Part shown: positions 1-8,697 of the stretch, in pieces
How the letters are laid out: every line of letters begins with the position of its first letter
Numbering within the stretch: the stretch's first letter is position 1
DNA from: Planktophila grossartii
GTDB lineage: Bacteria; Actinomycetota; Actinomycetes; Nanopelagicales; Nanopelagicaceae
Length of the DNA stretch: 64,000 nt
Direction: 5' to 3'
Assembly: GCA_965234365.1 (NCBI GenBank)
Contig: OZ248345.1
Location: 992,001 to 1,056,000 of the forward strand
The notes under the pieces: model-generated
Told to the model about the DNA's origin: nothing
Database searches by the model: none
Seen by the model: the letters and a program-made list of their open reading frames with translations, nothing else
Position numbers and translations under genes: made by a program

Positions 1-542
1 ACTACACCATCTTCATCGATGACTTCACCTGGTGTAACGCCTTCGCCGGTGGCGCGACGACGACGACGGCGGCGATGTGTTGTGCCGTCAGCGTTCTCAG
101 TTGAATCTTCAGCTGAATCTTCTGAATCGTTCTCTGAATCTTCTTGTGAATCCACGCCTTCACCGTTTGGCTTACGTCGACCGCGTCCACCACGACGGCG
201 ACGGCGGTTACGGTTTCCGCGGCTTTCAGAATCTTCTGAATCAGATGCCGCAGCTGGCGCTGAAACTTCTTCCTTATCTTCAGCCTTAGCTGGCTTTGCA
301 GATTTCTTAGCTGCTGTTTTGCTTGCACGCTTGGGTGCAACTGCATCTGTAGGAGCTGCTTGGAAGATTGGGACTGGAATTGCAGCAGTCTTCTTGGCCC
401 CAGACTTAGATTTAGCTGGCGGTACAGCTTCGGTAACTTCTGCAGTCGCTTCTGGTGGCTCAGGTGTAGTACCTGCGCTCAGTGATTTCTTACTTGACTT
501 CTTAACCGCGCGCTTACGCGGTGATTTTGGCTCAATAGCCAT
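1..542 (-). CDS. rne: Ribonuclease E/G family protein, N-terminal part (cut by window edge)
   Basis: The frame is open from an ATG at 542 down to base 1, giving about 180 residues without a stop, so the 3' part lies outside the window. The visible part is a disordered N-terminal extension: a Lys/Ala/Pro-rich stretch, an Arg tract (RNRRRRRGGRGRR), an acidic Ser/Asp/Glu repeat and a second Arg run. This is how actinobacterial RNase E proteins begin before the S1 and catalytic domains. Position also supports it, since rne commonly follows the mre-mrdA-rodA block in actinobacteria. A possible Shine-Dalgarno AAGGAT lies 8 nt upstream of the ATG. The catalytic domain is not visible, so the name rests on composition and synteny. 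Other Arg-rich RNA-binding proteins are possible. Confidence 0.75.
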   Translation of the reverse strand, partial: MAIEPKSPRKRAVKKSSKKSLSAGTTPEPPEATAEVTEAVPPAKSKSGAKKTAAIPVPIFQAAPTDAVAPKRASKTAAKKSAKPAKAEDKEEVSAPAAASDSEDSESRGNRNRRRRRGGRGRRKPNGEGVDSQEDSENDSEDSAEDSTENADGTTHRRRRRRRATGEGVTPGEVIDEDGV

Positions 543-732
543 GGCACCAAATCCTTTAGCGCGTATTCCGATTTTTCGGAGCTACGCATTCTCGTGGTCC
601 GCAGATGAAATTCATTTACGAACAAAACCTTTGTTGTAGTCCGCCGCAGGCGCGATAAGGATCGCTGGCCGCGCTGAACTGTTGGATGAATTATGGCAGA
701 TATTCCTGCCGAAAACCTATTTTGAGCGTGAT
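543..732. other. Intergenic region between rodA and rne
   Basis: This 190-bp gap has no convincing gene. Two small inverted repeats are visible: GGCAG/CTGCC at 695-710 (6-nt loop) just after rodA, and TCCGA/TCGGA at 567-580 (TTTT loop) about 25 nt upstream of the rne start. The first could be a weak rodA terminator and the second part of the rne leader. RNase E mRNAs often have autoregulatory leaders, but nothing here proves it. Confidence 0.35.
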
Positions 733-1893
733 TTAGCTGCGGTGACTTGCATGAACGTTCTGCAAAAGGCCAAAGCCGATGAGGTTGGCGAACATGCTCG
801 ATCCCCCATAAGAAAGGAATGGCAAAGGAACGCCGGTCATCGGCATCAATCCCAGAGTCATGCCAATATTTTCAAATATCTGAAAAGCAAACCATGCAAT
901 AACGCCTGTACACACCAGAGTTCCATATGGGTCCGTCGATCTTCGAGCGATTGCAAAGGCTCGCATCAAAATTATAAAAAGAAGGAAGATGATCAACCCG
1001 CTTCCTAAGAAACCGAGCTCTTCTCCAGCCACTGTGAAGATGAAGTCTGTCTGTTGCTCAGGAACGAAGCGACCATTTGTCTGTGGACCATTGAAAAGGC
1101 CTGTACCAATCAAGCCGCCTGAACCGACGGTGATACGCGCCTGCCGAAGTTGATAGCCCGCCCCTTGTGAATCTGCATTGGGATCGACAAAAGATTGAAG
1201 ACGTTTGATTTGATAATCGTTTATTACTCCAGTCTTCGTTGCAACGAAACCGCCAATGAGTGCAAGGAGGATGAGCCCAACAATCCAACGAGTCGGCGCA
1301 CCTGAAACTGCGAGCATTGTGACAACGGATGCGCTAATAATAAATACAGTTCCCATATCAGGTTGAGCGAGAATGAGAAGAATAGGAATTGCTGCAACGC
1401 CGAGTGCCTTTAAGACATCCTGATGAGTTGGTTCATCGCTGTTGTGTGTGCGCTCTGAGAGCAACATCGCGATTCCAATGATGATTGAAATCTTTGCAAT
1501 CTCTGCTGGTTGAATCTGGAATCCTGCCGGCAAGCGAATCCATGCTTTTGCACCATTGACTTCACTACCCACGCCAGGAATGAGAACGAAGAGAAGTCCA
1601 AAGACGCCCAAACCCCAGATATATGGCGTATATGCGCGCAAGAGGCGGTAATCGATAATTGTCGTTCCCCATGCAAGAGCTAAACCAATGATGATGTTGA
1701 TGACATGGCGCTTGAGGTAATACTGAGGATCGAGGCCATTTGCTGAATACCACTCGCGTGTAGCGGCATAGACAAGGAGCGTGCCCATCACAAGAAGTGC
1801 AGCAACGGCACCCGTTAAGACGGGATCGAAACCTGAAATAAATGAACTTCTGCGGGCTCGGCGATAAGGATTGCGATTGAGGAATGTGCTCAT
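733..1893 (-). CDS. rodA: RodA, SEDS peptidoglycan polymerase
   Basis: This 386-residue polytopic membrane protein belongs to the SEDS family. RodA is the glycosyltransferase that polymerises lipid II during cell elongation, partnered with class B PBP2. About ten hydrophobic segments are visible, and the C-terminal signature LPFLSYGGSS followed by a glycine-rich helix is the family hallmark. Its start overlaps the end of the PBP2 gene by 4 bp (ATGA), which implies translational coupling with its partner. Length is normal for RodA. FtsW is the main alternative, but synteny with mreBCD and mrdA supports RodA. Confidence 0.95.
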   Translation of the reverse strand: MSTFLNRNPYRRARRSSFISGFDPVLTGAVAALLVMGTLLVYAATREWYSANGLDPQYYLKRHVINIIIGLALAWGTTIIDYRLLRAYTPYIWGLGVFGLLFVLIPGVGSEVNGAKAWIRLPAGFQIQPAEIAKISIIIGIAMLLSERTHNSDEPTHQDVLKALGVAAIPILLILAQPDMGTVFIISASVVTMLAVSGAPTRWIVGLILLALIGGFVATKTGVINDYQIKRLQSFVDPNADSQGAGYQLRQARITVGSGGLIGTGLFNGPQTNGRFVPEQQTDFIFTVAGEELGFLGSGLIIFLLFIILMRAFAIARRSTDPYGTLVCTGVIAWFAFQIFENIGMTLGLMPMTGVPLPFLSYGGSSMFANLIGFGLLQNVHASHRS

Positions 1894-4046
1894 CGTTTCA
1901 CCTTCGCCTTCGCAGTAGGTGTTGCACTTGCAACAACTTTAGGTTTACCGGGATTCAATATAGATGGCTTCGGTTTTGTTGCAGGTGAAATTCGTGGAAG
2001 TTTGGTCGGTGGCTTTCCATTAGGAAAGAGTGCAAGCTCGGGATTAACAGTTGAACCCTTTGCACCAAAAATTGCTTCATAAATCTGACGTACACCCACA
2101 CCTGAGGTTCCTGCACCGAATCCACCTTGGCTCACCATCATGACAACGGCATAACGAGGATTCTTTGCTGGTGCGAATGATGCATACCAAGATGTATCGG
2201 ATTTAGCGCTTCCGTTGGGATTGCGACCAAATACCTGAGCTGTTCCAGTCTTTCCGGCAGTTGCAACTGGAAATCCTGAGAATGCTCCAGCTGCTGTGCC
2301 TGCAATCGTTACTTCGTGCAGCGCATCATGAAGGAATGCAATGGTCTCTTGATCGACGCCAAGCTCACCAAGTTTTTCTGGCTTAAAGGTGCGAACAACC
2401 GTGCCATCAGTCTTCACAATTGCCTTTGCAATCGTTGTCTTCCAAATAGTTCCACCATTAGCGATAGCTGCATACATCTGAGCTAGTTTGATGGGAGTAA
2501 CAACGGAATCTCCCTGGCCAATGGAGAAGTTCACCGCATCACCAGCGCGAATCTTGTCACCATCGATACAGTTTTCTCGCGCAAGCTGCAGCAAGAATGC
2601 AGTCTGCTGAGACTTAGTAGAACGTTCCTTATAGTTGCAGTAGAAATCTTTATTCTGGTTGTACCAAGCCTTTCGCCACTCACGATTTGCAAGGCGTCCT
2701 GAAGATTCTGAAGGAAGATCTACGCCGGTCTTCTTGCCCATCTGGAACTTCTCAGCTGCCTTAAAGAAGTAATCATTAGGGTTAGATTTTGGCTTTAAAC
2801 CGCCATCGCGAAGCCATTCGTCGTATGCGATGCGATACCAAATAGTGTCGCACGAGACTGCAATTGCCTTCTTCATTGAAAGATTTCCTTGGGACTTGCT
2901 CTCAAAGTTCTGGAATGCGCGGTTACCTACTTGTACTTCTGAAGGACATGCATACGTGGCCTTCAAGCTATAGCCAGCATCCTTTGCAGCAATGACAGAT
3001 ACGGCTTTGAACGTTGATCCGAGTGCATATAGTCCTTGGAGTGCGCGGTTGAGTGCAGGTACGCCGGTCTTCTCGCTGTAGAGATCACTCGCTTCTTGGA
3101 CAGTGAGTCCCTTTTCAAATGCATTGGGATCAAAAGTTGGATAGGAAGCAAGAGCCAGAACTTGTCCGTTGCGAACATCGAGTACAACTGCTGCTCCACC
3201 ATCGGCGCGATATCCGGAACCGCGCGCACGCTTTACAGCACCAGCAAGTGCTGCCTCTGCTGCAGCTTGCAGACGTATATCAAGACTTGTCACCAAGTGG
3301 TTGCCTGCAACCGGTTTAGTGTTCTTGCTTGTCGTTGTTACCGCTTCTTTACGATCAACGATAAAAGTCTTGATTCCTGGCGTTCCACGAAGATATTCGT
3401 CATAGACAGTTTCGAGCCCTGCCTTACCGATTGACTCTGATCTAAAATATGAGCGACCGTTTGCGCCAGCTAGATCTGCTTCAGTAAGTGGTCCGACATA
3501 ACCAAGTACATGTCCCCCATTGAGACCCAGGGTTGTTGGATAACTTCTGATGGCAAGTGGTGTTGCTGAAATTCCTGGGTACCGATCAGAACGCTCGACA
3601 ATACGAAGTGCCAACTGAGGATCAGCAGTCTTTGTAATCGGAATCGGTTGGAAACGTGAACCTGTCCAACATCCTGCTTTTTTGCCTTTAGGAAGTTCAC
3701 CGCATAAACGTGTGCGCTGCCAGACATCATCAAAGTTAAGTCCCAGAAGAGTGACGAGATCTTGAACAACAGCAACGCCTTTATCGGGCAACTTATCTAT
3801 CTTGGTGCGATCGACCGTAACCGCTAAACCCACCTTATTCAGGGCCATTGGGACACCGGATGAATCCACGATAAAACCACGGTTAGCGGGGGTAACAACA
3901 TCACGACTTTGAATGCTGAGTGCTGCATCGCGATATTTAGGTCCTGCTGCGACTTGTAGATAGAAGAGGCGTCCGAATAAGGCGAACATGAGGGATGCAA
4001 TAAAGATTTGGGTAACGAGAAGGCTTAGGCGCGAACGTTGGTTCAT
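1890..4046 (-). CDS. mrdA: Penicillin-binding protein 2 (elongation transpeptidase)
   Basis: This 718-residue class B PBP cross-links peptidoglycan during side-wall growth. One N-terminal membrane anchor (residues 8-30) is followed by the dimerisation domain and a transpeptidase domain. Active-site motifs are STFK at 344-347 (nucleophile Ser344), SCD at 398-400 (the SxD form usual in PBP2 proteins) and KTGT at 599-602. The C-terminus is a Pro/Lys/Ala-rich tail. The gene overlaps mreD by 4 bp upstream and rodA by 4 bp downstream. An insertion with several cysteines (C115, C126, C470, C493) lies around the domains and may form disulfides outside the membrane. Confidence 0.95.
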   Translation of the reverse strand: MNQRSRLSLLVTQIFIASLMFALFGRLFYLQVAAGPKYRDAALSIQSRDVVTPANRGFIVDSSGVPMALNKVGLAVTVDRTKIDKLPDKGVAVVQDLVTLLGLNFDDVWQRTRLCGELPKGKKAGCWTGSRFQPIPITKTADPQLALRIVERSDRYPGISATPLAIRSYPTTLGLNGGHVLGYVGPLTEADLAGANGRSYFRSESIGKAGLETVYDEYLRGTPGIKTFIVDRKEAVTTTSKNTKPVAGNHLVTSLDIRLQAAAEAALAGAVKRARGSGYRADGGAAVVLDVRNGQVLALASYPTFDPNAFEKGLTVQEASDLYSEKTGVPALNRALQGLYALGSTFKAVSVIAAKDAGYSLKATYACPSEVQVGNRAFQNFESKSQGNLSMKKAIAVSCDTIWYRIAYDEWLRDGGLKPKSNPNDYFFKAAEKFQMGKKTGVDLPSESSGRLANREWRKAWYNQNKDFYCNYKERSTKSQQTAFLLQLARENCIDGDKIRAGDAVNFSIGQGDSVVTPIKLAQMYAAIANGGTIWKTTIAKAIVKTDGTVVRTFKPEKLGELGVDQETIAFLHDALHEVTIAGTAAGAFSGFPVATAGKTGTAQVFGRNPNGSAKSDTSWYASFAPAKNPRYAVVMMVSQGGFGAGTSGVGVRQIYEAIFGAKGSTVNPELALFPNGKPPTKLPRISPATKPKPSILNPGKPKVVASATPTAKAKVKR

Positions 4047-4564
4047 ATATGTGACCGCTCGCCGAAGATGATTGCGTGGAAATATGAGACGACTTTCAAA
4101 ATAAGTGGCGAGATGATTGCTGTCCAGAATGCAGAGCCAGCAAGAACAAGAAGAACCTGCTTTACGCTTCCAATTTCTTGTCCCAACATCATGCCCAGAA
4201 TAAGAAAGACAGTCTGTGCTGCTACGACTCCGATAGTTGTAAGGAAGACAATATTGATGGGATTTCCTCGAATATTGTCATCACCATATCCCAAGAATGC
4301 GATTGCGTAGCAAGCAACGATGAGAACAAGTGTCCAGTGGCCCATTGGTCCTGGTGAAGTTTGCGATACATCCATCATCAAACCTGCACCGAAACCAGTA
4401 AGTGCGCCGATTTCAGGAGTACTGAGCGCTGCCCAGATAAGTGCAACAACAAGAAGCAGATTGATTCCACCAGCAGGTAGACGCATCTGAGTAAAAAATG
4501 CTTCTTGGAGTAAGAAGACAGTAAAGAAGATTGGGAAGGAGAAGAAGAATCTGCGCAGCGACAT
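4043..4564 (-). CDS. mreD: MreD, rod-shape membrane protein
   Basis: This 173-residue, very hydrophobic protein has about five transmembrane segments. It lies between mreC and mrdA, the conserved location of mreD. MreD is an integral membrane part of the elongasome that links MreC and PBP2 to the MreB filament. It overlaps mrdA by 4 bp and follows mreC after 8 bp. MreD sequences diverge strongly, so the call depends mainly on length, topology and position. Confidence 0.88.
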   Translation of the reverse strand: MSLRRFFFSFPIFFTVFLLQEAFFTQMRLPAGGINLLLVVALIWAALSTPEIGALTGFGAGLMMDVSQTSPGPMGHWTLVLIVACYAIAFLGYGDDNIRGNPINIVFLTTIGVVAAQTVFLILGMMLGQEIGSVKQVLLVLAGSAFWTAIISPLILKVVSYFHAIIFGERSHI

Positions 4565-4572
4565 TGTTCTAC

Positions 4573-5526
4573 TTACTTTGTTTTAGGGCTGGGCGTAGAT
4601 GTCGGTGATGGTTCGACTGCACCAGGTGTTGCATAGATGGTGACAGTTGGAAGTGGAGTTGGTCGTGGCTTGGGTGGAACAAGAGCATCACGTGGATCGG
4701 CAGATGAACCAGAGACGACTACTGCAACGATGCCAAGTGTTGAGAAATTGGAATAGAACTTCACATCTGCTGTCTGTGTTACTGCACCCGGTGAGTTATC
4801 AACTGAAGTGACTTCGCCGATGGGAACGCCTGGAACAAAGGGGCGCCCGTTCTGGCTTCCTCGGGCTAAGAGCGCATCGCCCTTTCGGACCTGGGTGGTG
4901 TTATCAAGTAGCTGTAGAACACCCTTTCGAGTGCCCTGGCCGCTGAGAATTCCGATTTGCTGAGTGCCTGCGATGCGCGCACCGATTTTAAATGCAGGGT
5001 CTGATGCAAGTTGCACGAGTGCGCTATTGGCGTAGGCGTACTTCACTACTCCCACAAGTCCATAACCAGAAAGCACGGTCATATTGGTGTGAATGCCTGA
5101 AGTTGTTCCTGCATCAATGGTGATTGTCTGAGTAAAAGATGTACTGGAACCTTGTGAAATTACTTTTGCATTGACGACTTTGTAACCGGCAGTTCCTGCA
5201 AGGTTGAGAACACCTTTGAGCTGTTTAAGTTGTGCATCGGCAGTTTCGCGATTCTGAAGCGCGAGTCGTAATTTGTCATTCTCCGCTCTGAGCTTCTCCA
5301 TCTGATTCTGAGTGCGACCAAGGTGGGTGACATCAGAGATGAAGTTACGAAATGGAGATACAACCCATGAACCAATTTTTTGAACTGGAGTAAGGGCTGT
5401 CTGTGTACCTGTGCGCAGTCCATCGATTACTTGTACGCCTCGAAGATCAAGAGTGATCAGAAAGAGAGATGTAACAAGGAGAACGATGATAAGTAAGCGA
5501 CCGCGGTTGTCGCCGCCGTAGCGCAC
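4573..5526 (-). CDS. mreC: MreC, rod-shape-determining protein
   Basis: MreC (317 residues) is a bitopic periplasmic-side scaffold of the elongasome. It has one N-terminal transmembrane helix (about residues 10-28), then a coiled coil (about 75-105) and a beta-rich domain, as expected for the family. The C-terminus is a Pro/Ser/Thr-rich tail of about 45 residues. It sits 10 bp downstream of mreB, in the canonical mreB-mreC-mreD order. Confidence 0.93.
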   Translation of the reverse strand: MRYGGDNRGRLLIIVLLVTSLFLITLDLRGVQVIDGLRTGTQTALTPVQKIGSWVVSPFRNFISDVTHLGRTQNQMEKLRAENDKLRLALQNRETADAQLKQLKGVLNLAGTAGYKVVNAKVISQGSSTSFTQTITIDAGTTSGIHTNMTVLSGYGLVGVVKYAYANSALVQLASDPAFKIGARIAGTQQIGILSGQGTRKGVLQLLDNTTQVRKGDALLARGSQNGRPFVPGVPIGEVTSVDNSPGAVTQTADVKFYSNFSTLGIVAVVVSGSSADPRDALVPPKPRPTPLPTVTIYATPGAVEPSPTSTPSPKTK

Positions 5527-5536
5527 TTGGGATTAC

Positions 5537-6568
5537 CTATCGACGAGGCTCGGAGATCAAAACCTTTTCAAGGGCTTCGAACTCTTCAATGCACTTACCT
5601 GAACCTTCGACAACTGCATCGAGTGGACGGTCTGCGATGTGGATTGGCATTCCTGTCTCTTTACGAAGACGCTCGTCTAGACCCTTAAGTAGTGCTCCTC
5701 CGCCTGTAAGAACAATTCCGCGATCCATAAGATCTGAAGAAAGTTCTGGTGGGCACTTATCGAGTGTTGCTTTAACAGCGTTAACGATCTGGTTAACCGG
5801 CTCTTCAAGAGCTTTACGGATTTCCGCAGCTGTGACAACGATTGTCTTTGGTAGACCTGTTGCTAGATCGCGACCACGAATTTCTGCATCGTTCTCGCCC
5901 TGAAGTGGATAAGCAGAACCGATTGCCATCTTGATCTCTTCAGCTGTGCGCTCACCCAAAAGGAGTGAATATTCGCGCTTGGTCCAGTTAATAATGGACT
6001 GATCGAGCTCGTCTCCACCGATACGGATTGAGAGAGCCGTGACGATTCCACCGAGTGAAATAACAGCAACTTCAGTTGTTCCGCCACCAATATCGACAAC
6101 CATGTTGCCTGTTGGTTCGTGGATAGGAAGGCCTGCACCGATTGCTGCAGCCATTGGTTCTTCAATGATGTACACCTTACGTGCGCCAGCTGCGTAGCCA
6201 GCATCTTTTACTGCGCGCTGTTCGACGCCAGTGATACCTGAAGGAACGCAGACGACGATACGTGGCTTAGCCAAGTAGCTACGACGGTGAACTTTCTGGA
6301 TGAAGTAACGGAGCATGCGCTCTGTTGTATCGAAGTCTGCGATAACGCCATCTTTAAGTGGACGGATTGCAACGATGTTGCCAGGGGTGCGACCGATCAT
6401 CTTCTTTGCTTCAAGACCAACAGCGAGAATTCCGCCAGTATCTTGGTTGACAGCAACTACTGATGGCTCGTTAAGAACAATGCCACGACCGCGCACATAG
6501 ACAAGAGTGTTAGCGGTACCTAGGTCAACCGCCATATCGCGGCCGATGAATGACATTCTGTTAGACAT
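5537..6568 (-). CDS. mreB: MreB, actin-like cell-shape protein
   Basis: MreB (343 residues) is an actin-fold ATPase that forms membrane-associated filaments and orients cell-wall synthesis. Visible signatures are the phosphate-1 loop MAVDLGTANTLVY near the N-terminus, the phosphate-2 loop VVDIGGGTTEVAVISLGG, and the adenosine motif VLTGGGALLKG near the C-terminus. Length is typical. The ATG directly follows the ndk stop codon. An in-frame ATG five codons later (MSFIGRDMAVDLG) is an alternative start. Presence of the full set predicts rod-shaped or curved cells. Confidence 0.97.
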   Translation of the reverse strand: MSNRMSFIGRDMAVDLGTANTLVYVRGRGIVLNEPSVVAVNQDTGGILAVGLEAKKMIGRTPGNIVAIRPLKDGVIADFDTTERMLRYFIQKVHRRSYLAKPRIVVCVPSGITGVEQRAVKDAGYAAGARKVYIIEEPMAAAIGAGLPIHEPTGNMVVDIGGGTTEVAVISLGGIVTALSIRIGGDELDQSIINWTKREYSLLLGERTAEEIKMAIGSAYPLQGENDAEIRGRDLATGLPKTIVVTAAEIRKALEEPVNQIVNAVKATLDKCPPELSSDLMDRGIVLTGGGALLKGLDERLRKETGMPIHIADRPLDAVVEGSGKCIEEFEALEKVLISEPRR

Positions 6569-6991
6569 TTATTTCCCCTCGAAGAAGATAGCAATTTCAC
6601 GTGTTGCAGATTCTGGTGAATCTGAACCGTGAACAATATTTTGTACAACCTTTGTTCCTTGATCGCGAGCAAGGTCTCCGCGAATTGTTCCGGGAGCTGC
6701 AACCGTTGGATCGGTTACTCCTGCGAGTGAACGGAATCCTTCAATAACGCGATTGCCTTCAGCAACGAGAGCAACAATAGGACCTGACATCATGAACTCA
6801 ACGAGTGGTTCAAAGAATGGCTTGCCCTGATGTTCTGCGTAATGCTTTTCAAGTAGCGCACGATCTGCTTGCAACATACGAAGCTGAACAATCTTGTAAC
6901 CCTTTGCTTCGATACGAGCAATGACTTCGCCGACCAAACCGCGTGCAACGCCATCGGGCTTAACTAGGACGAGTGTCTTTTCTGTGCTCAC
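6569..6991 (-). CDS. ndk: Nucleoside diphosphate kinase
   Basis: This 140-residue cytosolic enzyme transfers the gamma-phosphate of ATP to NDPs through a phosphohistidine. The active-site segment NIVHGSDS contains His121, and the N-terminal ERTL-like start (STEKTLVLVKPDGV) is canonical. It lies between a DUF4233 gene and mreB and is probably co-transcribed with both. Length and motifs are standard. Confidence 0.97.
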   Translation of the reverse strand: MSTEKTLVLVKPDGVARGLVGEVIARIEAKGYKIVQLRMLQADRALLEKHYAEHQGKPFFEPLVEFMMSGPIVALVAEGNRVIEGFRSLAGVTDPTVAAPGTIRGDLARDQGTKVVQNIVHGSDSPESATREIAIFFEGK

Positions 6992-7003
6992 GGGTGCAGT
7001 CTA

Positions 7004-7339
7004 TTAGGGGTTGGGAGTGCGTGACGCCATGAGTTCGGCACGGATGGCCTCACCCCTACGCCCCACCACAATGGCTGCAATCCAGAGTCCCCCGAAAATC
7101 AGCCCCACGATGGCCATAGAAGGCACGACAACGGCATAGCCAATCATCAGAAATTGCAAGATAGATCCGAGAATCCAGCCTGTGCGCTTCTTGAGAAGTC
7201 CTGGGGTGAGAAGCAAGAATATTGCAATCACTGCGCCAAGCACGATTGCCGATGTTCCGTGATCATCTTTTGCGAGCAACATGGCAAAACCCATCACAAA
7301 GAATTCCATGACGAGAACTGCAGAACCTAGAACACGCAT
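7004..7339 (-). CDS. DUF4233 family membrane protein
   Basis: A 111-residue protein with about four transmembrane segments and a short basic C-terminal tail. It starts within the folC stop codon (TAATG, 1-bp overlap) and precedes ndk by 12 bp. Small membrane proteins of the DUF4233 family occupy this place between folC and ndk across actinobacteria. No biochemical function is known to me; the conserved position is the main evidence that it is real. Confidence 0.8.
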   Translation of the reverse strand: MRVLGSAVLVMEFFVMGFAMLLAKDDHGTSAIVLGAVIAIFLLLTPGLLKKRTGWILGSILQFLMIGYAVVVPSMAIVGLIFGGLWIAAIVVGRRGEAIRAELMASRTPNP

Positions 7340-8697
7340 TACTTCTCTTCCTTTGCAAATTTCTTACGAAGAATAGTGCGAGCTTCGCCAGCTGTCACCA
7401 CAGAGCCAGTAATCAGAATTCCGATGGTGTCATCACTAAGTGGTCGGATTGAATCTTTGACAGCCTTTTCGATTGCCTCGGTCAGGGATTCAGCAGAGAA
7501 GACGCGGTCACTTCCAAAGATTTCGGCAGCAATGAGTTCGAGTTCGCTCACCTTCATAGCGCGTGATGAGGTGTTAGCGGTGACGATGATCGAATCCATT
7601 ACTTGTTCGAGTTCAAGCAGAATTCCGCGGACATCTTTATCCCCCATAGGAGCAAAGACTCCAATGACATCATCAAAGGTGAACTCATTTTGAATAGTGT
7701 CGGCAAGTGCAGATGCACCATGCGGGTTATGTGCTGCATCAAGAATGATTGTTGGGTCGCGATGGACTACTTCACAACGTCCAGGTGAAGTCACATTGGC
7801 GAACCCGGCTCGAACCGCTTCAATATCAAGTTCTTGATCACCGAAGAATGCTTCTACTGCTACGAGAGCAGCTGCGGCATTTGATGCCTGATGCTTGCCA
7901 TGAAGTGGAATGAAGATGTCGGTGTAGACATCTTTAGCTCCTTGAATACTAAGTAGCTGACCACCTACGGCAATAGAACGTGAGAGCACTGAATACTCGA
8001 TGCCTTCGCGAGCTACATCTGCGCCAACAAGGGCAGCCTGCTTGAGAAGTTCAACTGCGCACTCTGGTTCTTGCTGTGCAAGGACCACGAAGCCGCCTTC
8101 TTTAATGATTCCAGCCTTTGTTTGTGCAATTTCCTGGAGGGTTTCCCCGAGATATTCAGTGTGATCAAGGCCGATAGGCATGATTACTGAAACATCGGCA
8201 TCGACAACATTTGTTGCATCCCAGAGTCCACCCATGCCTACTTCGATGACACCTACATCAATGGGGTGTTCAGCAAATGCTGCAAATGCAAGCGCAGTTA
8301 TCGCTTCAAAGAAGGATATGGGATGTTCAAACTTAGAATCCATCAGGTCGAGATATGCAGAAATATCATTGAAAGAGAAGATGAGTTCTTTTGCATCAAT
8401 GGGTTGCGTGTTGATTGCAATCCGCTCGAGATAGCTTTCAAGATGTGGGCTGGTAAAGCGGCCAGTACGAAGACCCATTTCGAAGAGCAATGAATCGATC
8501 ATGCGCGATGTTGTGGTCTTGCCATTTGTTCCACCCACATGAATTGTTGGATACGTCAGCTGTGGTGAACCCAAAATGTCGACGAGCGCTGCAATGCGTT
8601 CGAGAGTTGGTTCGATGCGATTTTCAGGCCAGCGCGCAAGAAGTGACTGCTCGATGGCGTCGATTCGTGATTGATCTTCAGGTGAAATGTGTGTCAT
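7339..8697 (-). CDS. folC: Folylpolyglutamate synthase / dihydrofolate synthase
   Basis: FolC (452 residues) adds glutamates to folates and may also make dihydrofolate from dihydropteroate. It is a Mur ligase-family protein: the P-loop GGTNGKTTTSRM lies near residue 57, followed by the omega-loop region and the motif ILDAAHNPHGA typical of FolC. The stop codon of valS directly precedes the ATG, and its own stop overlaps the DUF4233 start. The valS-folC pair is standard in actinobacteria. Confidence 0.95.
   Translation of the reverse strand: MTHISPEDQSRIDAIEQSLLARWPENRIEPTLERIAALVDILGSPQLTYPTIHVGGTNGKTTTSRMIDSLLFEMGLRTGRFTSPHLESYLERIAINTQPIDAKELIFSFNDISAYLDLMDSKFEHPISFFEAITALAFAAFAEHPIDVGVIEVGMGGLWDATNVVDADVSVIMPIGLDHTEYLGETLQEIAQTKAGIIKEGGFVVLAQQEPECAVELLKQAALVGADVAREGIEYSVLSRSIAVGGQLLSIQGAKDVYTDIFIPLHGKHQASNAAAALVAVEAFFGDQELDIEAVRAGFANVTSPGRCEVVHRDPTIILDAAHNPHGASALADTIQNEFTFDDVIGVFAPMGDKDVRGILLELEQVMDSIIVTANTSSRAMKVSELELIAAEIFGSDRVFSAESLTEAIEKAVKDSIRPLSDDTIGILITGSVVTAGEARTILRKKFAKEEK

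Noticed and set aside
19..639. Plus-strand Arg/Ser-rich frame over the first 600 bp
   Set aside because: It is antisense to the rne N-terminus, whose frame has the expected composition, start site and synteny.
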